Source: Hyphomicrobiales bacterium
Lineage (GTDB): Bacteria; Pseudomonadota; Alphaproteobacteria; Rhizobiales; Rhizobiaceae
Direction: 5' to 3'
DNA: 55,855 nucleotides
Assembly (NCBI GenBank): GCA_900471525.1
Contig: UCEZ01000052.1
Coordinates: forward strand, 52,427-108,281
In this document: in pieces, positions 15,639 to 25,217 of the stretch
Position numbering within the stretch: position 1 is the first letter of the stretch
Layout of the letters: the number at the start of each line of letters is the position of its first letter
Position numbers and translations under genes: made by a program
Notes under the pieces: generated by a model
What the model was told of the DNA's origin: nothing
What the model saw: the letters and a program-made list of their open reading frames with translations, nothing else
The model's database searches: none

Positions 15639-17902
15639 CGCGCATCCGCCAGGAAGGATGCGATATAGACCAGCGGCGCATTCCAGTTGATCGTCATCTC
15701 GTTCGTGCCCCAGGACATGATGTCATCGATATAGCAGGTCTGCGGCCGGCAACCGTTGAGGCGCGCCTTGGCGACATCGTCGACCAGCGTGGAATTCGGC
15801 CCGCCTGCCAAGGTACCAACCGGGGGGTTGGGCAACGCGTCGTCGATCTGATGCGCATACCAGCGGCTATGCTGGTTCTTCGCAAAGACGCTGCCGTAAC
15901 CGGTGACATACGACATGTTCATCGCATTCCGCCCGAAGATGTAGTCCATGCTTTCACGCACGCTATCGAGAAACGGCCGCTCGCCCGAGAGGTCATAGCC
16001 TGCTGAGACGACGATCATGTTCTGAAGGATGAGCTGGTTCGATCCCCAGTCGTAGCGGTTATCGGCCGGCCGGTAGATGTGCCCGAACGGCTCCTTCTTC
16101 TGCAGGCCCATGAAGTTTTTGGCAGCAGACACCACCGATGCACGGATCATTGCCCTGTCGTCTTCGGGAAGCTTGTCGCCATAGAGCGCCAGGTCGAGAC
16201 GGCCAAGACCTGCGACACTTCGCCAGTCGAAAGCGCCGATTACGGGGAAGACAGGCCCTGCCCAATAAAGCGAGGATTTCAGCGTTGTCAGGTACCCGGC
16301 CTCGCCCGTGGTGATATAGAGTTCGGCGGCTGCCCAGTAGGTTTCGTCGGTAATGTCGGTGTCCCCATAGTCGCCACCACCCTGATGGCCGTCCGAATCT
16401 GGGGCATAGAGCACCGGATTGGCGGCGGCGGCCAACCAGGCTTTTTGAGCGGCGATGAGCAATCGCTGCGAAAACGCCTCGTCATACGGCGCAAAAAGCC
16501 GCGCGCCTTGCGCTGCCGCGGCCGCAAGGTTGAGCGTCGCGGCGGTCGACGGGCGATGCAAGGCCCGCAGTTCCGGATCGAGATGCGGCAGCATCGGTAC
16601 CTCGGTCCATTTCGTATCGTGAACCTTGTGATGCACCATGCCGGCCAGCGGCTGACCGTCGGGCACCATCATCTTCATCAGGAATTCCAACTCCCAGCGC
16701 GCTTCGTCGAGGATGTCGGGAATGCCATTGCCGTTTTCGGGAATGCGCGACAGGCTGTCGCTCATCACCGGTGATGCACCCTTGCCGTAAACCAGACCGC
16801 GTTCGAAGGTACCGAGAAGCTGCGCCACGGCAATGCCGCCATTGACCACGTATTTGCCCTGGTCGCCGGCGTCGTACCAGCCGCCGGACACGTCGAGCGT
16901 ATAGTCGCAGGTCCAGTCCTTGCCGTAGAGCTTTGCAGCAACCTTGCCCGTCAGGCAGGTCACTTGGGTATCGCCCCTGTTGGGACTTTCCTGCAGGTGA
17001 CCGGCCGGGCGAGCATAGGCTTCGCCGGCAATATCCGCCTGGATCTCGATACCGCTGCGCTGCGGATAGAACCACGACAGCGCATCGACACGCAATTTGC
17101 CGTAGACGTCATGGCCGACGGAGAACGGGTAGCTCTTTCTGTCACCGACGATCAGACGGTACCCCTCGCCGGCGGTGGTAAAGGCCGAAAAATCGGCGAT
17201 CTGAGTGTCTGCGCCAACCGTGTCGTCGAAACCGGCGGGCGCCGCCACGCCTTCACCGACCACCATGCCTGCGGCATCTTCCAGCTTGAAGGCCAGCGGC
17301 TCGGGGGCATCCGACAGGATGGTCGCCCGCTTCGGTCCGTCGAGGAAATAGCCTGCCTGGTTGACCAACGCCGGCAAGGCACGCATCGCGTCTTTCGCGG
17401 CCAGCGTCATCTCGTCAGACTTCGCCTCCTGTATCGCCACATCATCAAGACAAACACGCCAAGGCTTTTCCGCCCCGCCCAGCTGGAAGATGATCTGGGC
17501 CGGTTCTGCTTCCGTCGCCCTGAAGACGGCTGAAAACTCCGCCTTTCCGGCTTTGGTTTCGGCATTGAGGGTCGCCTGCGCCGTCCATGGCTCCGCATTG
17601 CGCTGAATCGAAACAGGAAAAATGTGCTCCTCCTTGGCTTCGAGCGCTATTGTCAGCCGATAGGATGTACCTGGGGAAAATTCCAAGTCGTTGACACCCA
17701 GCAACCGATCCCAAGGCTCTCCGCCGGCTTCGACATCCGCGCACAGTTTGCCGCGTTCGCGAGACAGCGCAACGCCGCCGGTGGCCCAGAATCCGTCCTG
17801 TCCTTTTTCGAAAGAGCCATCGGCAATCATCTCGGCCGCGCCCACCGGCCCCGGCAGGCAAACGAAGAGCGCAAGTGCCAGGCTGGCTGGAAATTTTGGC
17901 AA
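15635..17902 (-). CDS. Secreted glycoside hydrolase family 9 (endoglucanase-like)
   Basis: A 755-aa exported protein. After a signal peptide (PASLALALFVCLPGPVGAA) come a carbohydrate-binding-like beta domain (about 25-165), a CelD-type immunoglobulin-like domain (VNQAGYFLDGPKRA region) and a GH9 (alpha/alpha)6 barrel. Diagnostic GH9 signatures are SGGWYDAGDQGKYVVNGG, with the catalytic-base Asp pair, RPSTAATLNLAAAAAQGARL, and the C-terminal YIDDIMSWGTNEMTINWNAP carrying the acid Glu. GH9 enzymes hydrolyse beta-1,4-glucans such as cellulose. The start is placed at the TTG at 17902 because AGGA lies 8 nt upstream and it puts the signal peptide at the N-terminus; the longer TTG frame from 18013 adds a non-hydrophobic lead. 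It overlaps the downstream oxidoreductase by 4 nt. Confidence 0.9.
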   Translation of the reverse strand: MPKFPASLALALFVCLPGPVGAAEMIADGSFEKGQDGFWATGGVALSRERGKLCADVEAGGEPWDRLLGVNDLEFSPGTSYRLTIALEAKEEHIFPVSIQRNAEPWTAQATLNAETKAGKAEFSAVFRATEAEPAQIIFQLGGAEKPWRVCLDDVAIQEAKSDEMTLAAKDAMRALPALVNQAGYFLDGPKRATILSDAPEPLAFKLEDAAGMVVGEGVAAPAGFDDTVGADTQIADFSAFTTAGEGYRLIVGDRKSYPFSVGHDVYGKLRVDALSWFYPQRSGIEIQADIAGEAYARPAGHLQESPNRGDTQVTCLTGKVAAKLYGKDWTCDYTLDVSGGWYDAGDQGKYVVNGGIAVAQLLGTFERGLVYGKGASPVMSDSLSRIPENGNGIPDILDEARWELEFLMKMMVPDGQPLAGMVHHKVHDTKWTEVPMLPHLDPELRALHRPSTAATLNLAAAAAQGARLFAPYDEAFSQRLLIAAQKAWLAAAANPVLYAPDSDGHQGGGDYGDTDITDETYWAAAELYITTGEAGYLTTLKSSLYWAGPVFPVIGAFDWRSVAGLGRLDLALYGDKLPEDDRAMIRASVVSAAKNFMGLQKKEPFGHIYRPADNRYDWGSNQLILQNMIVVSAGYDLSGERPFLDSVRESMDYIFGRNAMNMSYVTGYGSVFAKNQHSRWYAHQIDDALPNPPVGTLAGGPNSTLVDDVAKARLNGCRPQTCYIDDIMSWGTNEMTINWNAPLVYIASFLADAR

Positions 17903-18167
17903 GGTTTCTATCCTGAGCCCAGGTTTCGGGAACGCGGCGCCACTCTGCTGCAAACAGGTTAAACTTCGGAAAAGACTGGGTTGCAAGCCTTGTTTCCAAA
18001 TGTTTCCGGGCAAGGATTCCTCGCCTTTTTGTCAAACTGGAACCCGCTTCGGTCGTCTCAGGCCAAGGCTTGACGCTGAAAGGCGCGCTGATAGTTTGAC
18101 CATCAGGTAAAGATTCACCTCATCCACCTGGACTTGGCCGCCAGACATAAAAGACGCCACGGAGAAT

Positions 18168-19499
18168 ATGATGTCGAACCGCCTCAATGCCACGCCCAAC
18201 GACCTCAGCGCCTTCTGGATGCCGTTCACGGCCAACCGGCAGTACAAGAAAGAACCGCGCATGTTCGTCAAGGCGAAGGACATGCACTACACCACCCATG
18301 ACGGCCGCCAGGTGCTCGACGGCACCGCCGGCCTGTGGTGCGTAAATGCCGGCCACTGCCGGCCGCTGATCACCGAGGCGATCCGTGAGCAGGCGGGTGA
18401 ACTCGACTACGCGCCGGCATTTCAGCTCGGCCACCCCAAGGCCTTCGAACTGGCCAACCGCCTCATCGACATCGCACCAGACGGCATGGAGCATGTGCTC
18501 TACACCAATTCCGGCTCGGAATCGGTCGAGACCGCGCTAAAGGTGGCGCTCGCCTATCACAAGGTGAAGGGCCAGGGCTCGCGCACCCGCCTGATCGGCC
18601 GCGAGCGCGGTTATCACGGCGTCAACTTCGGCGGCATCTCCGTCGGCGGCATCGTTTCCAACCGCAAGATGTTCGGCACGCTTCTGACGGGCGTCGATCA
18701 CATGCCGCACACCCACCTGCCGGAAAAGAACGCCTTCACCAAGGGCGAGCCGGAACATGGCGCCGACCTCGCGACCGAACTCGAACGCATCGTCACGCTG
18801 CATGACGCCTCGACCATCGCCGCCGTCATCGTCGAGCCGGTCGCAGGCTCGACGGGCGTTCTCATCCCGCCGAAGGGCTATCTGCAGAAGCTGCGCGACA
18901 TCTGCACCAAGCACGGCATCCTGCTGATCTTCGACGAAGTCATCACCGGCTACGGCCGCCTCGGCACGCCGTTCGCCGCCCAGTATTTCGACGTCAAGCC
19001 GGACATGATCGTCACCGCCAAGGGCCTGACCAACGGCGTCATCCCGATGGGCGCGGTGTTCGTCACCGCCGAAATCCACGACGCCTTCATGAGCGGCCCG
19101 GAGCACATGATCGAGTTCTTCCACGGCTACACCTATTCCGGCAATCCGATCGCCTGCGCCGCGGCACTCGGCACGCTCGACACCTACCGTGACGAAGGTC
19201 TGCTCACCCGCGGTGCCGAACTCGCATCCTACTGGGGCGATGCGCTGCATTCGCTGCGGGACTGCCCGCACGTCATCGATATCCGCAATATCGGCCTGAT
19301 CGGCGCGATCGAACTGGCGCCAATCGCCGGCGAACCCACCAAGCGCGCCTTCTCGGCCTTCCTCAAGGCCTATGAAAGCGGCTACCTGATCCGCACCACC
19401 GGCGACATCATCGCGCTCTCGCCGCCGCTGATCATCACCAAGGCGCAGATCGACGAATTGATCGATGGCATCCGCAAGGTGCTGATCGCGAACGCGTAA
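18168..19499 (+). CDS. Omega-amino acid:pyruvate aminotransferase, class III
   Basis: A 443-aa PLP enzyme. The Schiff-base lysine is Lys285 in TAKGLTNGVIPMG, the acidic partner is in LIFDEVITGYGR, and phosphate contacts are in NSGSESVETALK. The N-terminal LSAFWMPFTANRQYKKEPRM is characteristic of beta-alanine:pyruvate transaminases, which move the omega-amino group of beta-alanine or similar amines to pyruvate to give malonate semialdehyde and alanine. CGGAG lies before the tandem ATG ATG; either may be used. It is a single gene, divergent from the GH9 gene across 265 nt and closed by a strong terminator. Confidence 0.9.
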   Translation: MMSNRLNATPNDLSAFWMPFTANRQYKKEPRMFVKAKDMHYTTHDGRQVLDGTAGLWCVNAGHCRPLITEAIREQAGELDYAPAFQLGHPKAFELANRLIDIAPDGMEHVLYTNSGSESVETALKVALAYHKVKGQGSRTRLIGRERGYHGVNFGGISVGGIVSNRKMFGTLLTGVDHMPHTHLPEKNAFTKGEPEHGADLATELERIVTLHDASTIAAVIVEPVAGSTGVLIPPKGYLQKLRDICTKHGILLIFDEVITGYGRLGTPFAAQYFDVKPDMIVTAKGLTNGVIPMGAVFVTAEIHDAFMSGPEHMIEFFHGYTYSGNPIACAAALGTLDTYRDEGLLTRGAELASYWGDALHSLRDCPHVIDIRNIGLIGAIELAPIAGEPTKRAFSAFLKAYESGYLIRTTGDIIALSPPLIITKAQIDELIDGIRKVLIANA

Positions 19500-19528
19500 A
19501 TGAGCAAGATTTAGCCGTTACTCACATG

Positions 19529-19564
19529 AAAACCGGGCCGAAATCGACGTTTCGGCCCGGTTTT
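19529..19564 (+). terminator. Strong terminator after the aminotransferase gene
   Basis: A perfect 15-bp stem: AAAACCGGGCCGAAA (19529-19543) and its complement (19550-19564) around a TCGACG loop, with the downstream arm ending in TTTT. Symmetric A and T tracts mean it could also act on the minus strand. Confidence 0.92.
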
Positions 19565-19655
19565 GCATGAATAGTGACCAAACAATAGGCGATCCGCCTA
19601 AAAATCCAGCTTGCGAAATCAGCTGCCACTTCCTACACGATTGCAATGGGATTTA

Positions 19656-19687
19656 TCCGTCCGCAAGAGACGGAAGCCCAACGGGCT
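19656..19687 (+). other. Tandem hairpins in leader of a binding-protein gene
   Basis: TCCGTC (19656-19661) pairs with GACGGA (19669-19674) and, immediately after, AGCCC (19675-19679) pairs with GGGCT (19683-19687). They lie within the 215-nt stretch between the terminator at 19564 and the start at 19780, which holds no gene. A structured leader is possible but no known riboswitch class was recognised. Confidence 0.3.
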
Positions 19688-19779
19688 CGACTTGTTTTGA
19701 TGGATCGGCTGGGCCTCTCCGTCGAAGAACGGTGATAGTGCCGGTACGCGGGGAACCAACCCACTCAAGGAGAATCAAG

Positions 19780-20886
19780 ATGAATTTCAAGACACTGACG
19801 GGCGCCACCCTCGCCGCTACGCTCGCCTTTGCGCCGCTGGCGCATGCCGAGATCGTGATCGGCCTTATCGCGCCGCTGACCGGCCCGGTCGCTGCCTATG
19901 GTGATCAGGTCAAGAACGGCGCCCAGGTCGCCGTCGACCAGATCAACAAGAACGGCGGCATTCTCGGCGAACAGGTCGTGCTGAAACTGGCGGACGATGC
20001 GGGTGAACCGAAGCAGGGCGTTTCCGCCGCAAACCAGATCGTTGGCGAAGGCATTCGCTTTGTCGTCGGCCCGGTCACATCCGGCGTCGCGATGCCTGCA
20101 TCCGACGTGCTCGCCGAAAACGGCATCCTGATGGTCACGCCGACAGCAACCACGCCGGACCTCACGAAGCGCGGCCTGACGACCATCCTGCGCACCTGCG
20201 GCCGCGACGATCAGCAGGCCGAAGTCGCGGCGGCCTACGTGCTGAAGCAGTTCAAGGACAAGCGTATCGGCATCCTCAACGACAAGGGCGCCTACGGCAA
20301 GGGCCTTGCCGACGCCTTCAAGGCAACGCTGAACGCTGGCGGCGTCACCGAAGTCTTCAATGACGCCCTGACTCCCGGCGAGAAGGACCTGAGCGCGCTC
20401 ACCACCCGCCTGAAGGCCGAAAAGGTCGATGTCCTCTACTTCGGCGGCTACCACCCGGAAGCCGGTCTTCTGGTGCGTCAGTTGCATGACATCTCCGCTC
20501 CGATCCAGATCATCGGCGGTGATGGCCTTTCCAACACCGAATTCTGGAGCATCGGCTCGGACGCCGCTGCCGGCACAGTGTTCACCAACGCCTCGGACGC
20601 GCTGAAGAATGACAGCTCCAAGGCAGCAGTCGCAGCCCTCGAAGCTGCGAAAATTCCGCCAGAAGCCTTCACACTGAACGCCTTCGCAGCAGTCGAAGTG
20701 ATCAAGGCCGGCATCGAGAAAGCCGGAAGCGCCGAAGACGCGACCGCCGTTGCAGCGGCGTTGAAGACCGGAGAGCCGATCAAGACCGCTATCGGCGATG
20801 TCACCTATGGCGAAACCGGCGACCTGACCTCGCAGAGCTTCTCGCTCTACAAATGGGAAGGCGGCAAGATCGTCGCTGCCGAATAA
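19780..20886 (+). CDS. Branched-chain amino acid-type ABC substrate-binding protein
   Basis: A 368-aa periplasmic protein of the LivK/LivJ (peripla_BP_6) family with a signal peptide ([20 protein letters not shown], cleavage after AHA near residue 23). The start of the mature protein, [20 protein letters not shown], is typical. The second-lobe signatures [15 protein letters not shown] and [11 protein letters not shown] are also present. AAGGAGA lies 6-7 nt before the ATG at 19780. No permease or ATPase gene accompanies it, so it is an orphan that must use a Liv-type importer elsewhere. The ligand is probably a branched-chain or other aliphatic amino acid, but relatives bind amides and aromatics too. 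Confidence 0.9.
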   Translation: MNFKTLTGATLAATLAFAPLAHAEIVIGLIAPLTGPVAAYGDQVKNGAQVAVDQINKNGGILGEQVVLKLADDAGEPKQGVSAANQIVGEGIRFVVGPVTSGVAMPASDVLAENGILMVTPTATTPDLTKRGLTTILRTCGRDDQQAEVAAAYVLKQFKDKRIGILNDKGAYGKGLADAFKATLNAGGVTEVFNDALTPGEKDLSALTTRLKAEKVDVLYFGGYHPEAGLLVRQLHDISAPIQIIGGDGLSNTEFWSIGSDAAAGTVFTNASDALKNDSSKAAVAALEAAKIPPEAFTLNAFAAVEVIKAGIEKAGSAEDATAVAAALKTGEPIKTAIGDVTYGETGDLTSQSFSLYKWEGGKIVAAE

Positions 20887-20905
20887 TCCGGATTGCTATC
20901 CAGGG

Positions 20906-20935
20906 ATCGGGCGCTTCGGCGCCCGATTTCATTTT
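20906..20935 (+). terminator. Terminator after the binding-protein gene
   Basis: ATCGGGCGC (20906-20914), TTCG tetraloop, GCGCCCGAT (20919-20927), then TTTCATTTT. The stable UUCG-type loop and T-rich tail support an intrinsic terminator. Confidence 0.85.
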
Positions 20936-21079
20936 GGCCAGCAGGCCTCGCGAACTGCTCAGCCGATACCCACAACCTACGCAGTGATTTCCGTCTACCG
21001 CCTATGCAATGGCGCTAGGCAGCGTCTATGCTGTGAACGGAGCAATCACCGGCAAGACAGGCAAGAAGCAGGAAGCGTC

Positions 21080-22777
21080 ATGAGCAAGAGACTGGAAAAG
21101 CTGATCGACCAGGGCACCGGCCGCGTGTCCGCCGATATCGTCCTCAAGGGCGGCCGTTTCTTCGATCTGGTGACCGGCGAACTCGTTGCTTCAGACATCG
21201 CCATCTGCGGCGACCGGATCGTCGGCACCTGCGGAGATTATGAAGGTGTCGAGGAGATCGACATCACCGGCAGGATCGTCGTTCCCGGCTTCATCGACAC
21301 GCATCTGCACATCGAATCCTCGCTCGTTACCCCGCATGAATTCGACCGCTGCGTCCTGCCATATGGTGTGACGACGGTGATCTGCGATCCGCATGAGATC
21401 GCCAATGTGCTCGGTACCGAGGGCATCCAGTTCTTTCTCGACTCGGCACGCGAAACGATCATGGATATTCGCGTGCAGCTGTCGAGCTGCGTGCCGGCGA
21501 CGCATCTGGAAACCTCCGGCGCCAACCTGCCGATCGAGAAACTGCTGCCGTTTCGCGACCATCAAAAGGTCATCGGCCTGGCAGAATTCATGAATTTTCC
21601 CGGCGTCATCCACAAGGACCCGGTCTGCCTTGCCAAGCTTGAAGCCTTTCAAGGCGGCCATATCGATGGACATGCGCCGCTTTTGCGCGGCCTTGACCTC
21701 AACGGCTATCTGTCGGCAGGCATCCGAACTGACCATGAATGCACGACCGCAGAGGAAGCGCTCGAAAAAATCCGCAAGGGCATGCACATTCTCGTGCGCG
21801 AGGGCTCCGTCTCCAAGGACCTGCATGCGCTGATGCCGATCCTCACCGAACGCCTCTCGCCGTTCCTCGCGCTCTGCACCGACGATCGCAACCCGCTCGA
21901 CATCGCCGAACAGGGCCATCTCGACTACATGATCCGCGAAGCGATCGCGCAAGGCACCGAACCACTGGCCGTCTATCGCGCGGCGTCGATCTCTGCCGCC
22001 CGCGCCTTCGGCCTTCGCGACCGTGGCCTGGTCGCGCCCGGCTGGCGTGCAGACCTCGTGATTGTCGATAGCCTCGAAAACTGCAAAGCGGAGCGGGTCT
22101 TTGCCGGCGGACGTCTCGTTACCGACGAGTTGTTTGCCACCCGCCGGCCGGTTGCACCAGTCGGGCTCGACAGCGTCAAGGCCGGCCACATCAATGCCGC
22201 CGATTTCGGTGTGCCTTATGCCGAAGGCGAGACCTCGGTCATCGGCGTGCTGCCCGGAAAGATCATCACCGAACATCGCCGCTTCAAGCTGCCGGCATCG
22301 GGCAATCAGGCTGGTGTCGATCTCGGCCGCGACATCATCAAGGTCGCCGTCATTGAGCGCCACGGCATCAACGGCAACCACGCCAACGGCTTCGTCCAAG
22401 GGTTTGGCCTAAAGAAGGGCGCTATCGCCTCGACCGTCGGCCATGACAGCCACAACATCTGCGTCGTCGGCGTCAACGAGGATGACATGGCATTGGCAGC
22501 CAATCGGCTCGGCCAGATCAAGGGCGGCTTCGTCGTCGTCGAGGATGGCATGGTCACCGGCGAGATTTCACTACCCGTCGCCGGCCTGATGAGCCTCGAA
22601 CCCTATGAAAGCGTTCGCGATACGCTGCACCACCTGCGCGAGGCAGCTTTTGCGTTGGGCGCAACGCTACAGGAACCGTTCCTGCAACTGGCGTTTCTGC
22701 CCCTGCCGGTCATTCCGCATCTGAAGATTTCGGACATGGGACTGGTCGACGTCGACAAGTTTGCGCTGATCGGGTGA
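21080..22777 (+). CDS. ade: Adenine deaminase
   Basis: A 565-aa amidohydrolase that converts adenine to hypoxanthine and ammonia in purine salvage and catabolism. Metal-binding and active-site motifs are [14 protein letters not shown] near residues 74-87, [15 protein letters not shown] near 100-115, and the C-terminal [16 protein letters not shown] and [10 protein letters not shown] characteristic of the ade family rather than adenosine deaminases. The ATG at 21080 follows GGAAG. The product hypoxanthine is the substrate of the XdhABC enzyme encoded at 40-45 kb. It is transcribed alone. Confidence 0.95.
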   Translation: MSKRLEKLIDQGTGRVSADIVLKGGRFFDLVTGELVASDIAICGDRIVGTCGDYEGVEEIDITGRIVVPGFIDTHLHIESSLVTPHEFDRCVLPYGVTTVICDPHEIANVLGTEGIQFFLDSARETIMDIRVQLSSCVPATHLETSGANLPIEKLLPFRDHQKVIGLAEFMNFPGVIHKDPVCLAKLEAFQGGHIDGHAPLLRGLDLNGYLSAGIRTDHECTTAEEALEKIRKGMHILVREGSVSKDLHALMPILTERLSPFLALCTDDRNPLDIAEQGHLDYMIREAIAQGTEPLAVYRAASISAARAFGLRDRGLVAPGWRADLVIVDSLENCKAERVFAGGRLVTDELFATRRPVAPVGLDSVKAGHINAADFGVPYAEGETSVIGVLPGKIITEHRRFKLPASGNQAGVDLGRDIIKVAVIERHGINGNHANGFVQGFGLKKGAIASTVGHDSHNICVVGVNEDDMALAANRLGQIKGGFVVVEDGMVTGEISLPVAGLMSLEPYESVRDTLHHLREAAFALGATLQEPFLQLAFLPLPVIPHLKISDMGLVDVDKFALIG

Positions 22778-22792
22778 GAATGGCTTTTGCGA

Positions 22793-23095
22793 CTAACGCA
22801 TCATATCTTCAGAGATGTCGCGAAAACCGCTTAGCACGCGAACAACGGTCAAAGTCATTTCGCCCGATGTATAGAAGACGATGTAATTACCAACGGGAAA
22901 ACTACGCAGGTCGTCATGAAGTTCAGACCTTGTCCGCCCAGCATCCGGTTGCCTTGAAAGCATCAACAATACAGATTGTATGCGATCCAATAATCTGTCC
23001 GCCGCAGCTTCATTGTCACGGGCGATGTAGCGCCATATCTCTATCAGATCGGCTTTTGCCTTTGGGAGCCGGCGGATTTCAAGCGCCACGAGCAA
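22793..23095 (-). CDS. ParE-type toxin
   Basis: A 100-aa protein of the RelE/ParE superfamily. The helix AKADLIEIWRYIARDNEAAADRLLDRI and the core DDLRSFPVGNYIVFYTSGEM followed by VVRVLSGFRDI match the ParE side of the family, whose members poison DNA gyrase. It overlaps the antitoxin gene by 17 nt and is transcribed leftward, converging on ade with a 15-nt gap. Confidence 0.88.
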   Translation of the reverse strand: MLVALEIRRLPKAKADLIEIWRYIARDNEAAADRLLDRIQSVLLMLSRQPDAGRTRSELHDDLRSFPVGNYIVFYTSGEMTLTVVRVLSGFRDISEDMMR

Positions 23096-23339
23096 ACTTG
23101 GCCTGACGTGCCTCGGATTTTATGGCATCCATATCCATTGGCGCGGATTCACCGCTGGCGAAACCTTCATCGATCGCGGCCTTCAAAGCCTGTAGTTTCG
23201 CGGCACGAAATTGCTCTCGCTCTTCCAATGCGCGCAGACCATCGCGCATGATTTCGCTAGCGCTGGCATAACGGCCGCTTGCAAGAAGATCGCGAATGAA
23301 CCCCTCGTAGTGGGCGCCCAACGTATAGCTCGATGCCAT
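23079..23339 (-). CDS. ParD-type antitoxin
   Basis: An 86-aa protein with an N-terminal ribbon-helix-helix region (YTLGAHYEGFIRDLLASGRY, then SASEIMRDGLRALEERE, a ParD/CC2985 signature) and an acidic, flexible C-terminus that would bind ParE. It is the first gene of the pair. A perfect 7+7 palindrome at 23372-23386 lies 32 nt upstream as a likely self-operator. Confidence 0.88.
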   Translation of the reverse strand: MASSYTLGAHYEGFIRDLLASGRYASASEIMRDGLRALEEREQFRAAKLQALKAAIDEGFASGESAPMDMDAIKSEARQAKFARGA

Positions 23340-23371
23340 GTCACAGCTCCTCAGAAATCGGCTCGAGAATA

Positions 23372-23386
23372 TATCATTAAATGATA
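23372..23386. promoter_or_regulatory. Palindromic operator candidate for parDE
   Basis: TATCATT and AATGATA flank a single central A, giving a perfect inverted repeat in an AT-rich pocket upstream of parD. ParD antitoxins bind such sites to repress their own operon. Function inferred from position. Confidence 0.5.
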
Positions 23387-23412
23387 CTTGTCTCCTGATT
23401 TGAACCTCGAGT

Positions 23413-25059
23413 TCAGGCTATCCGCCCGCAAAATACGTCCAGCGCGTCAAGCACAATCTCCCCGCCATCTGCCTTCGCAGCAAAACCTGGCATAGGCACC
23501 ACCTCCGATACGATCACCGCCTTCGGCAACTGTACCGTCTGCGGTCCGCGGCGCAGATTGAAAACGAACAGCAGCGTCTCTCCACCCTTCTCCCGCGTGA
23601 AAGCCAGGATGTCCTGATTGGTTTCGAGAAAGGTCATGCTGCCATCCAGCAGCGGCGCGTGCGCCTTGCGGAAAGCCAGCGTCTGCCGATAGTGGTCGAG
23701 CACGGAACCCGCCACCTCGTCCTGCTGATCGACAGCCAGCGGGCGGTGTTCGGCGGGCACCGGCAGCCACGGCTTGACGCCGGAAAACCCGGCATAGTCA
23801 GTGACCTTTTCCCAGACCATAGGCGTGCGGCATCCGTCGCGACCTTTGAAAGCCGGCCAGAAGCGGATGCCGTAGGGATCGCGCAGGTCGGCCAATTCCA
23901 GTTCGGCTTCCGGCAGAGCCAATTCCTCGCCCTGATAGAGGCAGATTGAGCCGCGCAGGGCGGCAAGCACCGAGATCGCCAGCTTGGCCACCCGTTCGCG
24001 TTCTTCCCTGGTCTGTGCGAAACGGCTGACATGCCGCGTGACGTCATGGTTGGAGAAGGCCCAGCAGACCCAGCCGTCGGTCACCGCATCCTGAAACGCC
24101 TGAACGCAGCGGCGGATATGGGTGGCCGTGAAATCCGGGCCGAGAAGGTCGAACGTGTAGCACATCTGCAGCTTGTCGCCGCCGCCCGTATACGCGGCTA
24201 CCGTCTTCAAGGATCGCGCGCCGTCGCCGACCTCGCCTACCGACGCACGATCTCCGAATTCGTCGAGAAGCGCGCGAAAGCGCTGCAGGAAACCGATATT
24301 TTCCGGCTGCGTCTTGTCGTAGAGGTGGTTCTGCATGCCATAGGGGTTGACGTCGGGTGCATCCAGCCCGATCGCGTCCTCGTCATAAACCAGTGGCGGA
24401 TTGTCCCGCAGTTCCTTGTCGTGGAAATAGAAATTGACGGTGTCGAGCCGGAAACCGTCGACGCCACGCGTCAGCCAGAAGCGGACGGTTTCCAGCAAGG
24501 CCTCCTGCACATCCGGGTTGTGGAAGTTGAGATCCGGTTGTGAGCCCAGAAAATTGTGCATGTAATACTGCTTGCGCACGCCATCCCATTCCCAGGCAGG
24601 CCCGCCGAAGATCGACAGCCAGTTGTTCGGCGCCGTGCCATCCGGCTTCGGATCGGCCCAGACGTACCAGTCGGCTTTCGGGTTGGTGCGGTCAGACCGG
24701 CTTTCCTTGAACCAAGGATGCTGGTCGGACGTGTGCGAGATCACCTGGTCGATGATGACCTTGATGCCCAATTCATGCGCCTTGTTCAGCATCGCGTCGA
24801 AATCGGCGAGCGTGCCGAACATCGGATCGACATCGCAATAGTCCGACACATCATAGCCCATGTCGGCCATCGGCGAGGTGAAGAATGGCGACAACCAGAT
24901 GGCATCGACGCCGAGGCTGGCGATATAGGGCAGCCGCTGCGTTACCCCTTTCAGATCGCCGAGACCGTCCCCTGTCGTATCCTGGAAGGAGCGTGGATAG
25001 ACCTGATAGATCACCGCGCCGCGCCACCAATCGGGATTGGACTTCAAGGGAGATGCCAT
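23413..25059 (-). CDS. GH13 alpha-glucosidase (AglA-like)
   Basis: A 548-aa cytoplasmic enzyme of the oligo-1,6-glucosidase subfamily. GH13 motifs are visible in order: GDLKGVTQRLPYIASLGVDA, DQVISHTSDQHPWF, GFRLDTVNFY (nucleophile Asp near residue 207), GEVGDG (acid/base Glu) and FSNHDVTRH (transition-state Asp). It releases glucose from the non-reducing end of alpha-glucosides such as sucrose, maltose or trehalose; rhizobial AglA is the closest named relative I recall. The ATG at 25059 has GGAG upstream. No agl transport genes are adjacent, so it is a detached copy. Confidence 0.9.
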   Translation of the reverse strand: MASPLKSNPDWWRGAVIYQVYPRSFQDTTGDGLGDLKGVTQRLPYIASLGVDAIWLSPFFTSPMADMGYDVSDYCDVDPMFGTLADFDAMLNKAHELGIKVIIDQVISHTSDQHPWFKESRSDRTNPKADWYVWADPKPDGTAPNNWLSIFGGPAWEWDGVRKQYYMHNFLGSQPDLNFHNPDVQEALLETVRFWLTRGVDGFRLDTVNFYFHDKELRDNPPLVYDEDAIGLDAPDVNPYGMQNHLYDKTQPENIGFLQRFRALLDEFGDRASVGEVGDGARSLKTVAAYTGGGDKLQMCYTFDLLGPDFTATHIRRCVQAFQDAVTDGWVCWAFSNHDVTRHVSRFAQTREERERVAKLAISVLAALRGSICLYQGEELALPEAELELADLRDPYGIRFWPAFKGRDGCRTPMVWEKVTDYAGFSGVKPWLPVPAEHRPLAVDQQDEVAGSVLDHYRQTLAFRKAHAPLLDGSMTFLETNQDILAFTREKGGETLLFVFNLRRGPQTVQLPKAVIVSEVVPMPGFAAKADGGEIVLDALDVFCGRIA

Positions 25060-25217
25060 CAAAAAACTCCGCGATCACAGGGATATGCGCAAAGATGTAT
25101 CGTCGCAGCAGGAGCGAGTAAACGGCATTCCCTGCCGTTTGCGGAGATTGACGGGCGCCGATGCAAAAATGATGATGGCGCAACTATCCCTGCCAGCCAC
25201 GACCTCCGGAGAAGCCA

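Noticed and set aside
17903..18013. Longer N-terminus for the GH9 protein from TTG 18013
   Set aside because: It would bury the signal peptide about 37 residues inside; TTG 17902 with AGGA upstream fits export.
21191..22399. A 402-aa leftward frame inside ade
   Set aside because: Shadow of the adenine deaminase gene on the other strand.
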